Source: an uncultured Flavobacteriales bacterium
GTDB taxonomy: Bacteria > Bacteroidota > Bacteroidia > Flavobacteriales > Weeksellaceae
DNA: 31,125 nucleotides
NCBI GenBank assembly: GCA_937876095.1
Contig: CALFIE010000051.1
Location: 1-31,125, forward strand
Reading direction: 5' to 3'
Part shown: piece after piece, positions 23,590 through 31,125 of the stretch
Numbering within the stretch: position 1 is the first letter of the stretch
Layout: each line of letters begins with the position of its first letter
The notes under the pieces: generated by a model
Databases searched by the model: none
What the model was told of the DNA's origin: nothing
The model's input: the letters and a program-made list of their open reading frames with translations, nothing else
Translations under genes and position numbers: made by a program

Positions 23590-24384
23590 ATGAAATTCCA
23601 CGGACAAATCCTGAAAATGACCACCCAAAACGCAAAACCAATTCAGTACTACCTGAATTTGAATCACGATTTGCTCCATATGAACGAGTTATTTGGTAAA
23701 AAACTGCATTTAAAACACGTAGGTTACGAATGTGTAAATTGCGGGAGTGATGAGAAAATTTTCAGAATGGGGTTTTGCAAAAAATGTTTCTTCGAGTCGC
23801 CTTATGCAAGTGATACTATTTTGAAACCCGAACTTTCTACCGCACATCTCGGAATAGAGGAACGTGATTTGGCAGTAGAACAAGAAATTCAACTGCAACC
23901 GCATATTGTTTATTTAGCTTATACTGGTGATGTAAAAGTGGGCGTAACCAGAGAAACACAAGTACCAACAAGATGGATTGATCAGGGTGCGACTTTTGCG
24001 TTACCAATTGCAAAAACCAAAAATCGGTATGAAGCTGGTGTAATTGAGGTTGAACTGAAAAAACACCTTGCTGATAAAACTAATTGGCGAAAAATGCTTC
24101 AAGACGACCGAGAATCTGAAGTAGATTTGTTTGATTTTAGAAATAAAATTGCGGATTTGTTTCCTAATGATTCCAAAAATTTTGCACTTACTGATGAAAA
24201 AATGGTCGCACTCGATTTTCCTTATGAAGCGCCAGATTCCATCAATTCTTTTACCCTAGATTCAAAACCGGAATTTGAGGGAATTCTAAAGGGAATTAAA
24301 GGGCAATACCTTTATTTTGAAGGCGGTAACTTCATCAACATCAGAAGTCATGAAGGTTTTGTGATAGATTTGGAGGTTTTGTAG
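23590..24384 (+). CDS. DUF2797 family protein with zinc-ribbon-like motif
   Basis: A 264-residue soluble protein of DUF2797 (PF10977). Cysteines 48, 51, 63 and 66 (CVNC...CKKC) form a likely zinc site. HIVYLAYTGDVKVGVTRETQ and TRWIDQGATFA follow, a conserved core that resembles the GIY-YIG fold (a Tyr-Leu-Ala-Tyr start and a Lys-Val-Gly strand). The ATG at 23590 is chosen because MKFHGQILKM fits the family; the ORF is open ten codons further upstream. No function has been shown to my knowledge. It is a single plus-strand gene among minus-strand genes. Confidence 0.8.
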   Translation: MKFHGQILKMTTQNAKPIQYYLNLNHDLLHMNELFGKKLHLKHVGYECVNCGSDEKIFRMGFCKKCFFESPYASDTILKPELSTAHLGIEERDLAVEQEIQLQPHIVYLAYTGDVKVGVTRETQVPTRWIDQGATFALPIAKTKNRYEAGVIEVELKKHLADKTNWRKMLQDDRESEVDLFDFRNKIADLFPNDSKNFALTDEKMVALDFPYEAPDSINSFTLDSKPEFEGILKGIKGQYLYFEGGNFINIRSHEGFVIDLEVL

Positions 24385-24426
24385 GATTATTAATTACTTT
24401 TTTTTCATCATTCATTTTAAAAAAAT

Positions 24427-24470
24427 AAAAAAAGCGGTTAAAACACCTAAATTTTCTGTGTTGAAACCGC
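24427..24470 (-). terminator. Terminator of the polysaccharide operon
   Basis: On the minus strand GCGGTTTCAACAC pairs with GTGTTTTAACCGC (two mismatches) and a long T run follows. It lies about 145 bases beyond the last operon gene. No other gene was supported in 24385-24614. Confidence 0.75.
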
Positions 24471-24614
24471 CTCTTAAAAATAAACTAACCACACTTTTTT
24501 TTAGCTTCTACATTATTTCTACAATCTGCATTGTAATTCTGGTTGCTTATTTTCATACTAAATTACTTTCTATTCTATTCTTCAATTTTTGTACTCTTTT
24601 TTTTGTTTTCCGGA

Positions 24615-25682
24615 TCAGTCTTTTTCTAAATCTTGGATTCTTTTTTTCCAGGATTTGAAGGTGGTAAGTGTTTCTAAAAATTTAAATAAAAAAAGTAAGC
24701 AAGTTATTGAAATCAGTACTGCATTTCTAGAAAAATGATGCAGCAAAAGGTAACCTGTTGCAAACAATAAAACATTAAATAAAAACACACTGATGGTGAT
24801 TTTTTTGTGGGAAAAGCCAAAATTGAGCAGCAAATGGTGCAAATGCGATTTGTCTGCTTTGAATGGCGAAAAACCATTGCCAATTCTACGAACATAGACT
24901 CTTATAGAATCTAAAACCGGAATAGAAAATATGGTTAATAAAAACAATAATCCATAACTGCTCTGTTCGCTAATCTTGTTGTTTTCTAGAAACTGAATAA
25001 CCAATGAAATCAAAATAAATCCCAAAAAAAGTGAACCAGAATCTCCCAAAAATACTTTGTTTTTTTTAGAAAAATTGAATTTTAAAAATCCAACAAGAGA
25101 ACCAATAAAAATAAGGCTGAATTTTGCCAACTCAAAGTTTTGATTAATTGCGGCTACTGCAAAAATGAGTAAGAAGCCCAAAAGTGCGATACTACCAGCT
25201 AATCCATCTATTCCATCCATCAAATTAAAAGCGTTTACTGCGGTACAAATTACTAAAACAGTGATGAAATATTGCCAAAAAACACCAATTTCATTAATTC
25301 CGAATAACCCGTAAAAAGAAGTAATTCTAATTCCAGAAAATGCGATAATAAGACTCAGAGCAATTTCTATTAACAATTTATATAGGGCTCTCATATCAGT
25401 TTTATCATCTATAATCCCCACCAAAAGCATCACAAATCCAGAAATAAGAATCATAAAATAATTGCTAATAATCTGCAACTGCGAAATTCCTACCACAATT
25501 AGCACAATAACTCCTATGGTAATTCCTCCAATTAATGGGGTTGGAATTTGGTGTACTTTTCTATAATTTGGCTTGTCTATCAGTTTTATTTTGATAGCCA
25601 AGGTTCTGATTGCGGGTGTAAGTATGAGTGATAACAACAAGGATAGCAATCCGAACGCTAACAATTCTATGAAATTAGTCAT
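24615..25682 (-). CDS. Glycosyltransferase family 4, WecA/MraY-type phosphoglycosyl transferase
   Basis: A polytopic inner-membrane enzyme of 355 residues that moves a sugar phosphate from a UDP-sugar to undecaprenyl phosphate, the first step of surface-glycan synthesis. Motifs in order: VGIIDDKTD (cytoplasmic catalytic loop), NAFNLMDGIDGLAGS, VFLGDSGSLFLGF and the SHLHHLLL histidine motif. About ten or eleven membrane helices. WecA-like (UDP-GlcNAc or related) is preferred over MraY because it sits in a glycan operon away from cell-wall genes. It is the last gene of the operon, ten bases after the preceding glycosyltransferase gene. Confidence 0.85.
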   Translation of the reverse strand: MTNFIELLAFGLLSLLLSLILTPAIRTLAIKIKLIDKPNYRKVHQIPTPLIGGITIGVIVLIVVGISQLQIISNYFMILISGFVMLLVGIIDDKTDMRALYKLLIEIALSLIIAFSGIRITSFYGLFGINEIGVFWQYFITVLVICTAVNAFNLMDGIDGLAGSIALLGFLLIFAVAAINQNFELAKFSLIFIGSLVGFLKFNFSKKNKVFLGDSGSLFLGFILISLVIQFLENNKISEQSSYGLLFLLTIFSIPVLDSIRVYVRRIGNGFSPFKADKSHLHHLLLNFGFSHKKITISVFLFNVLLFATGYLLLHHFSRNAVLISITCLLFLFKFLETLTTFKSWKKRIQDLEKD

Positions 25683-25692
25683 TGCAAAAATT

Positions 25693-26916
25693 TTAATGGG
25701 TGGTGTTTTTCTTTTCGTTGAACAAATACGTGTTTTTCAAATGCAATACTCTGTATTTAGATAATGTTTTTTGATTTAAGTTTTTTATATTGGCTTCTAC
25801 TTTTGTTTTATTTTTGGTTGCCAATGCTTCTTTTATTAAATAATGGTATTTTTCTGCCACTTTCTTCCAGGTGTATCTTCTGTTTGCTACGTTTTTCAAA
25901 TTTTTAGCACAAATTTCTAATTCTTCTTTTTGGGTGTGTAGAATTAATTTTTTCAAATCTTCAATGCTTTTGAAATAGAGCGCCTTGTTTTCTGTGGTGG
26001 TCTTGTTATAAGACACATCATAAGAAAAAATCGGCAACCCCAAAAACATAGCTTCTACTAGTGATGGATTGGTTCCACCTGCAGAATGTCCGTGAATATA
26101 CAAACTAGCATTTCCTCTTATTACATCTATTTCTCTTTGATCATAGATTGGGTCTAATAGAAATAAATTCGGGATGTTTTCGTAATTGTATTTCAAATTT
26201 TTTCCATAATCACTGTTGTTCCAATTCCCAACAAACACCAATTGATGATTGGGTGTTTCTTTGAAGGCTTGCAAAACCAAATGAACATTGTTCTCTGGCT
26301 CTATTCTACAAACTTTCACCGCATATTCGCTTTTCAAGAAAGGGTGTTTCTGGAAATCCGCTTCTGTTGGTGAGGTTTTCACGGCATGATCTGCACCATA
26401 TTCTATTACTCTACTCAACGTTTTGTATCTAAGTGCGGTGTAATCTTGTATAGACTCGTTATCAGAAATGTCGATGTGCGAAAATTTCACTGCAATTTTT
26501 TCAGCCCACCACAAATAGAGCTTCGCTAAAAGTGACCACTTATCTCTCCTCCATTCTATACCATCTATAGAAATAATGATTTTTCGGTTGGTAAACAATC
26601 TTACGAATGGTAAAATCCATGCTCCTGCTACTCCTAGAATTAACAATACATCATTTGTGAAAAGCGCATGAATGATAGACCAAGTGTCGTAAGGAATACT
26701 CTGAATTCCATTGGCATCTAGTGGTAAATACTTTAGCTTAGCTCCTTTGTAGTTGACTGTTTTTTCATCATTTTTATATTTTTTTGAAGAACAATACACT
26801 GTAAAATCATAAGAATCAGATAGTTCTTCTACCAAATGTTCTGTTAAGGTTTCAAAACCACCATATTTTGCTGGTAAACCAACGGTACCTATAATTGCAA
26901 TATTATTTTTTTTCAT
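25693..26916 (-). CDS. Glycosyltransferase with DUF1972 domain (rhamnosyltransferase-like)
   Basis: A GT-B glycosyltransferase of 407 residues. The DUF1972 N-terminal domain starts IAIIGTVGLPAKYGGFETL (6-24), and the C-terminal GT1 domain holds GHSAGGTNPSLVEAMFLGLP. Both are hallmarks of the rhamnosyltransferase-type family in O-antigen and exopolysaccharide loci. The sugar is not determined. The ATG at 26916 is chosen from the family start; the frame extends 17 codons upstream. It lies 134 bases after the preceding gene (27051), the widest gap in the operon, which may hold a promoter, though none fits the consensus. Confidence 0.85.
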   Translation of the reverse strand: MKKNNIAIIGTVGLPAKYGGFETLTEHLVEELSDSYDFTVYCSSKKYKNDEKTVNYKGAKLKYLPLDANGIQSIPYDTWSIIHALFTNDVLLILGVAGAWILPFVRLFTNRKIIISIDGIEWRRDKWSLLAKLYLWWAEKIAVKFSHIDISDNESIQDYTALRYKTLSRVIEYGADHAVKTSPTEADFQKHPFLKSEYAVKVCRIEPENNVHLVLQAFKETPNHQLVFVGNWNNSDYGKNLKYNYENIPNLFLLDPIYDQREIDVIRGNASLYIHGHSAGGTNPSLVEAMFLGLPIFSYDVSYNKTTTENKALYFKSIEDLKKLILHTQKEELEICAKNLKNVANRRYTWKKVAEKYHYLIKEALATKNKTKVEANIKNLNQKTLSKYRVLHLKNTYLFNEKKNTTH

Positions 26917-27050
26917 TGTGATCTTTATATTTGTAAATACTATTGCCATCTCTGTTCCAAAACACAAAATCGTTTATATTTAATTGAAAAACAATGAGTT
27001 AAAAATTTTCGTCAATTTATTTATTTTCCATTATTTGGAAAAAACCATTT

Positions 27051-28121
27051 TTAATTGGAAATTATTTCTAATGATTGTTGCTCAAAATATTTTTCAGAAA
27101 ACAGTTCACTTTTTTGTATTGCATGATTACTCATAATTGCGTACACTTCATTTTTATCTAAAAGATGATGTAAATGATCCGAAATTCTGTTTATATCTAT
27201 GCTATTAATTCTAAAACCATTTCGGTAATTGTCAACCAACTCGGTTATACCACCAATTGGAGGAACTATTGCTGGCAAACCGTAAGTCATTCCTTCTAAA
27301 ACAGTTAAGCCAAAGGTTTCTACCCAAAGATTGATGTCTGAAAGATTCAGAACCACGCTTGCTTCGCGATAAAAAGGTTGGGTATCTTTCTGTGTTGGGA
27401 ACACCTGAAAATTAGTGGGAAAATTTTCGTTTACAAAATAAGCGTTTATTTCTTCTTGACTTGCATTTACAACTAATTTAAAGGTGTATTCTGGATTTAG
27501 ATTTGCAAGTTTCAGAAACTGATCTACTCCTTTGTACGCTTTTAGTGAGCAAACCATTAAAACTATTTTTTCAGGCTTTTCTATTTTTCTGTAAGGCTTT
27601 GCTTGTTCAACAAAATCGGATTCTAAGACATTATACACAATTTCGTAATTAGGAACAATCGGTTCTTTCTCAGCAAGAAACTGAGAAACATACACCACTT
27701 TTTCTGCAGTTGTTTTGGAAACACCAAACAAAAAATCTTTCAAAATTTTTGGTTTTACAGAAGTTTCGTGAATATGATAAATTACTTTGCAGCCCCTCAT
27801 TTTTCCTGCAATTGCTGCACCAAAAGGTAAAACCGTGTTCACATATAACACATCTGATTTTTTAAGAAAAAACAAGAGCTTTGTTCCCAAAATGAATTGG
27901 CTTGTTATCAAAAATAATAATCGTAATAGTGGATTTTTAGCAAATTTATACCAAAAGAAATGTTCTTTGACATCAGCAATATTAGATAAAAAACCAATTC
28001 TACCACTGCAAGTAAAAAGATGGGTTTCTTTATGGTTTTTAGTCCAGGATTTCAACAACTGCATCAAAACTTTGGGACTACCGCTGTAATCATTCAAAAG
28101 ATGTACTGCAACTACTCTCAT
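27051..28121 (-). CDS. Glycosyltransferase, GT4-like
   Basis: A 356-residue retaining GT-B enzyme. The N-terminal domain starts MRVVAVHLLNDYSGSPKVLM with the Gly-Ser substrate loop and includes VIYHIHETSVKP. The nucleotide-sugar domain holds the E-x7-E motif ETFGLTVLEGMTYGLP and the helix EIN. Donor and acceptor are unknown. Its start overlaps the stop of the upstream gene by four bases (ATGA), so translation is probably coupled. Confidence 0.85.
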   Translation of the reverse strand: MRVVAVHLLNDYSGSPKVLMQLLKSWTKNHKETHLFTCSGRIGFLSNIADVKEHFFWYKFAKNPLLRLLFLITSQFILGTKLLFFLKKSDVLYVNTVLPFGAAIAGKMRGCKVIYHIHETSVKPKILKDFLFGVSKTTAEKVVYVSQFLAEKEPIVPNYEIVYNVLESDFVEQAKPYRKIEKPEKIVLMVCSLKAYKGVDQFLKLANLNPEYTFKLVVNASQEEINAYFVNENFPTNFQVFPTQKDTQPFYREASVVLNLSDINLWVETFGLTVLEGMTYGLPAIVPPIGGITELVDNYRNGFRINSIDINRISDHLHHLLDKNEVYAIMSNHAIQKSELFSEKYFEQQSLEIISN

Positions 28122-29350
28122 AATACAAGATTTTCATAAATTTTGTTCAAAAAATCACCTCGTTTTTCCCAAGTAAATCGGTTCAAATAATGGTTTCGAG
28201 CTTCTATACTCATTTGGAGACGTAAGTTTTGGTCTTTATAAAGCGTATTAATTGCATTGTACAGATTATTCACGGTACTATTGAAATCAGCTCTTTCTAC
28301 AGCAAATCCACACTTTTCGGTGATGAATTCTCCTGGTCCTTCATTGTCTAAACAAATTACAGGTAAACCAAAAGAAAGCGCTTCCGCAACTACCATTCCT
28401 GCTCCTTCATGAGAAGGAAAAAGAAAAACGGAAGATTCACGGTACAAATTCATCAAATCTTTTCTATCAATCCAATCAATAATTTCTGTATAGGCTTCTA
28501 TCTGATATTTTTTAATTAATTTTTGGTAAAATTCTTTTTGATTTCCGCTTCCTACCAAAGTCAATTTGCACTTACTTCTTTCATTTTCTGGTAATGCCAA
28601 AATAAATTTGATGAATGAAAAAATGGTTAAATCAAAACCTTTCAGCGGAACAAATCTCCCAATGGAAATCAAGTTGAACTGTGGTTTTGGCTTCACCTCA
28701 TCTTGATAATAATCTTCTGAGGCAATAGAAGGATAAGTAGAAAAACTTTCTGCTTTTGGTTGCAAAACAGAGGGAACACTGGTATTCATACACCAAATAT
28801 GGTCTGCATTTTCAACACTTTTTTTTAGGTCAGAAGAATGGTTCCAAAATAATTTTTTGATAATCCAAGTCAAGCGATCTTTTAAATAATAATTTACAGA
28901 ATAATTTTGTAAAAATTGTTTCGGAATGTAAGAGTGGTGTCCAACTGGTCCCCAAACAAACGGTTTTTTCAGTTTCCAGAGAAAACTCGGAGTCCAGTCA
29001 TTATGGAAATTCACATTGTGCACAATATCAAAATTCAGTTGTTTTTTTTGAATAAATTGCACTACATTTTTTTGCCATAGATAAAAATAAAGCATCGCTC
29101 CTCTACTTCCTTTTTTCCAAAAGCGTTTTCTTTTAGGCAAATCGAAATACAAAAAAGTAATATTTTGATAGATTGCATCTGGATTTTCGGCCATAAATCG
29201 TTCTATTGCATCTCTGTTGTTTTCTCTGGTAATCGCAATTACTTTGTTGTATCTCGCAATTTGATATACAAAATTCCAGCCCATCGCATCTTCTGATCCT
29301 TTATACGGATTCACCGCATAACAAGTTGCTAAAATTGTTTTGGTATTCAT
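28118..29350 (-). CDS. Glycosyltransferase, GT4-like
   Basis: A 410-residue GT-B enzyme. The N-terminal half starts ILATCYAVNPYKGSEDAMGW, where the G-SE-MGW pattern binds the acceptor side; the C-terminal half holds ISIGRFVPLKGFDL and the E-x7-E motif HEGAGMVVAEALSFGLP, which binds the nucleotide-sugar. It is soluble or membrane-peripheral at the inner membrane. The family is common in exopolysaccharide loci; the sugar is unknown. It overlaps the next gene by four bases. Confidence 0.87.
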   Translation of the reverse strand: MNTKTILATCYAVNPYKGSEDAMGWNFVYQIARYNKVIAITRENNRDAIERFMAENPDAIYQNITFLYFDLPKRKRFWKKGSRGAMLYFYLWQKNVVQFIQKKQLNFDIVHNVNFHNDWTPSFLWKLKKPFVWGPVGHHSYIPKQFLQNYSVNYYLKDRLTWIIKKLFWNHSSDLKKSVENADHIWCMNTSVPSVLQPKAESFSTYPSIASEDYYQDEVKPKPQFNLISIGRFVPLKGFDLTIFSFIKFILALPENERSKCKLTLVGSGNQKEFYQKLIKKYQIEAYTEIIDWIDRKDLMNLYRESSVFLFPSHEGAGMVVAEALSFGLPVICLDNEGPGEFITEKCGFAVERADFNSTVNNLYNAINTLYKDQNLRLQMSIEARNHYLNRFTWEKRGDFLNKIYENLVL

Positions 29351-29359
29351 ACTCGCTTT

Positions 29360-30049
29360 TTAATTTCTGGTTTTCAAAATTTTTGCCGGAACTCCACCTA
29401 TAATTGAGTTCTTGGGAAAAGACTGGTTTACCACACTTCCTGCTGCTATTACGCAACCATCGCCAATTGTTACACCATCTAAAATGGTTACTTTGCTCCC
29501 AATCCAACAATTTTTACCTATTTTTATGCCTTTTCTGGATACTCCTTGGTTTCTGATTGATTCTTGTAAATTACCAAAATGATGATTTTCGGGATGACAA
29601 CTAAAATACTGTCCTACAATACACTCGTCACCAATTTCTAAACCACCAGAACCACCTAAATAAGCAAACTCACCAATTCCAACATGATTTCCTATCGTGA
29701 TTTTTTCTCCTATTTCATTCAACGATGTTGAAACCACTACTCTACTAAAAGCTCCTATAGAAACATTGTCGCCAAAAGAAACGCCGTTTTTGCTAAGCGC
29801 AGAAACATATACATGATCTCCTAATTTTAGAAATTTTCCCCAGGAAATTTTAGAACTGTTGAAAAACGATACGCTTTTTCCCAAAAGCATTCCATTCGGA
29901 TTTTTTAGTAAAAAAATTACCTTCAAACCTCTGATTGCAGCCCAAAATTGATTCCAGGTAAATTGAATGATTGCACCTGAATTCAGTGCAGGATCTAACT
30001 GAAATTTGGGATTTCGTAGTTGTACTAACTTTTCTAGCAAGGATTTCAT
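29360..30049 (-). CDS. Left-handed beta-helix (hexapeptide) acyltransferase
   Basis: A 229-residue protein of hexapeptide repeats (isoleucine-rich turns such as VSIGAFSRVV, ITIGNHVGIGEF, IKIGKNCWIGSKV and TIGDGCVIAAGSVV). It ends with the SIIGGVPAKILKTRN tail seen in sugar O-acetyltransferases of the WcaF/NeuD type. His-rich ENHHF is a candidate catalytic site. It probably O-acetylates a sugar of the glycan. It lies nine bases before the next gene and its start overlaps the stop of the kinase-like gene by four bases. Confidence 0.85.
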   Translation of the reverse strand: MKSLLEKLVQLRNPKFQLDPALNSGAIIQFTWNQFWAAIRGLKVIFLLKNPNGMLLGKSVSFFNSSKISWGKFLKLGDHVYVSALSKNGVSFGDNVSIGAFSRVVVSTSLNEIGEKITIGNHVGIGEFAYLGGSGGLEIGDECIVGQYFSCHPENHHFGNLQESIRNQGVSRKGIKIGKNCWIGSKVTILDGVTIGDGCVIAAGSVVNQSFPKNSIIGGVPAKILKTRN

Positions 30050-31125
30050 ATTTTGGTAATCATAGTGTTCATAAGTTGATTGATGGTAGTCTCTAAATCA
30101 TCATTTTTAATAGATTTGTAGACCTTGTTTCTAGAGCTTTTTCGGAGCTGATGAAACAGTTTTCTATAATCATCAGTCAATTTCAATACAGTGTAATAGG
30201 AAAGTTCTGCTTTTCTATTGAGAATGGTTTCTGGTTCTGCATACAAGAAAAAATTGTAAGCTGGCTTCAAGAGAAAGAAATATCCTATTTTGGTAATGAA
30301 TTTGGGTAATACAATGTTACTTCTCTTACTATCATTAATAAAATCAAAATAATACCGATCATAAATCACGATTCTACCACGCAAAATATATTTGAAATAG
30401 ATGATAAACTGTCCGAAAAAATAATCAGTATAGTAATACATAAATCGAATCATAGATGATACAAAATTGCGATTGGTTCCTTTTCTTGGCAAAGAATTGA
30501 TGACATCTTCGTGCGCTTTTTCTTTACCTTTGGTATATACACTTAGAATTGGTAAAACAGAAGGTCTATGTCGCAATACAACAACAGGTTTGCGAAGTTG
30601 TTTTTCTATTTTTTCTGAAATCGTGTTGATTACGGTTGTTTTTCCTGCTCCATCTACTCCACTGAATGTGATCATAAAACCACGATTGTTAAATAATGAC
30701 ATATAAGTATCTTTTAAATATCCCACAATATTTATTATTCTATTTAATCCTTTGTTTTCAGGTTTTTTCATTAAAAATTTAACTAGTCCTTTTCGTTCAT
30801 CTTCAAGATTAAGCTGTTTGTTTTTGCTTTTTGCATATTTTTTGGGAATGAGTGCATTGTTGAGCATATAAAAGAACATAAGATATTTGGTGGTGTCTTT
30901 TTCATCGGCATTTTTTACACCATATTCATTGGTTTCTGCTTTGGCAATCATTTTTTTGGCGTCCAAAATCACTAGTGATTTTCGTTTGAGTTTCCAAATA
31001 AAATCTATGGATAAAATTCTGGCATCTTTAATTGAATTTACATCTGCTAAACTTACAGCATCATTTTTACCAAGCCACTTCATACGTGGTACACTTAAAG
31101 TAATTTTTGCAGGCTGGTTAATTTC
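30046..31125 (-). CDS. P-loop kinase-like protein with nucleotidyltransferase-like N-terminal region (partial)
   Basis: The frame stays open to the window edge, reading EINQPAKITLSVPR before the first in-frame ATG at 31083, so the N-terminus lies outside. The C-terminal part has a thymidylate-kinase-type fold: Walker A FSGVDGAGKTT (142-150 from the internal Met) and IVIYDRYYFDF, the DR motif that holds the nucleotide or sugar. The N-terminal part, WLGKNDAVSLADVNSIKDA and GVKNADEKDTTKYLMFFYML, resembles the substrate-domain helices of nucleotidyltransferase-like proteins, so this is not a plain thymidylate kinase. Proteins of this type occur in flavobacterial polysaccharide operons; the substrate is unknown. 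It is the first visible gene of the operon. Confidence 0.7.
   Translation of the reverse strand, partial: EINQPAKITLSVPRMKWLGKNDAVSLADVNSIKDARILSIDFIWKLKRKSLVILDAKKMIAKAETNEYGVKNADEKDTTKYLMFFYMLNNALIPKKYAKSKNKQLNLEDERKGLVKFLMKKPENKGLNRIINIVGYLKDTYMSLFNNRGFMITFSGVDGAGKTTVINTISEKIEKQLRKPVVVLRHRPSVLPILSVYTKGKEKAHEDVINSLPRKGTNRNFVSSMIRFMYYYTDYFFGQFIIYFKYILRGRIVIYDRYYFDFINDSKRSNIVLPKFITKIGYFFLLKPAYNFFLYAEPETILNRKAELSYYTVLKLTDDYRKLFHQLRKSSRNKVYKSIKNDDLETTINQLMNTMITKI

Noticed and set aside
24458..24658. 66-codon hydrophobic plus-strand ORF
   Set aside because: It overlaps the polysaccharide operon terminator and the end of the WecA-type gene, and its hydrophobicity comes from the T-rich DNA.
1..31125. 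CRISPR array, prophage, insertion sequence or defence system
   Set aside because: No regularly spaced direct repeats, transposase, integrase or phage structural gene was found on either strand.

Overview
The window reads as chromosomal DNA of a low-GC Bacteroidota, most likely a flavobacterium of the Weeksellaceae (Chryseobacterium/Cloacibacterium/Kaistella type). The basis is AT-rich DNA, Bacteroidota promoters (TTTG, 19 bases, TAnnTTTG, seen exactly before trpS and rseP), a ribosomal protein L21 with a C-terminal helix-hairpin-helix extension, and families typical of this group (DUF5686, DUF2797, DUF502). A tryptophanase gene suggests an indole-positive strain. I can only place it by remembered protein families, so the genus is not certain.

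Layout. 1-1090: the tail of an unknown gene, then an open reading frame that joins the first 40% of HMG-CoA lyase to the last third of S-adenosylmethionine synthetase (MetK) through a charged linker I cannot assign. This is the strangest object in the window. 1396-2900: an ECF sigma factor, a 45-codon small gene and a YjjG-type nucleotidase. 2969-6039 (minus): trpS and uvrB. 6195-10077: a small outer-membrane barrel protein, tryptophanase, a DUF502 membrane protein and an acyltransferase-3 protein, with a G/C-skewed repeat patch before tnaA. 10207-11177: rplU-rpmA. 11276-13819 (minus): a DUF5686 outer-membrane protein.

13850-14770 is the only accessory-looking stretch: three diverged copies of a 30-base hairpin element (REP-like, two of them in inverted orientation) around a short membrane-protein gene, ending at a tRNA-Asn. 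14920-21934: rseP, a second barrel protein paralogous to the first, an omega-amidase, a ROK sugar kinase without the usual zinc cysteines, and secA. 22019-24384: DUF2795, UDP-glucuronate 4-epimerase and DUF2797 genes.

24615-31125 (minus) is a surface-polysaccharide operon: a P-loop kinase-like protein (runs off the window), a hexapeptide acyltransferase, three glycosyltransferases and a WecA-type phosphoglycosyl transferase, tightly packed and in two places overlapping by four bases. The epimerase at 22368 probably supplies UDP-galacturonate to the same pathway although a plus-strand gene separates it. I found no CRISPR array, prophage, insertion sequence or recognisable defence system. The novelty candidates are the HMG-CoA lyase/MetK chimera and the REP-like elements.
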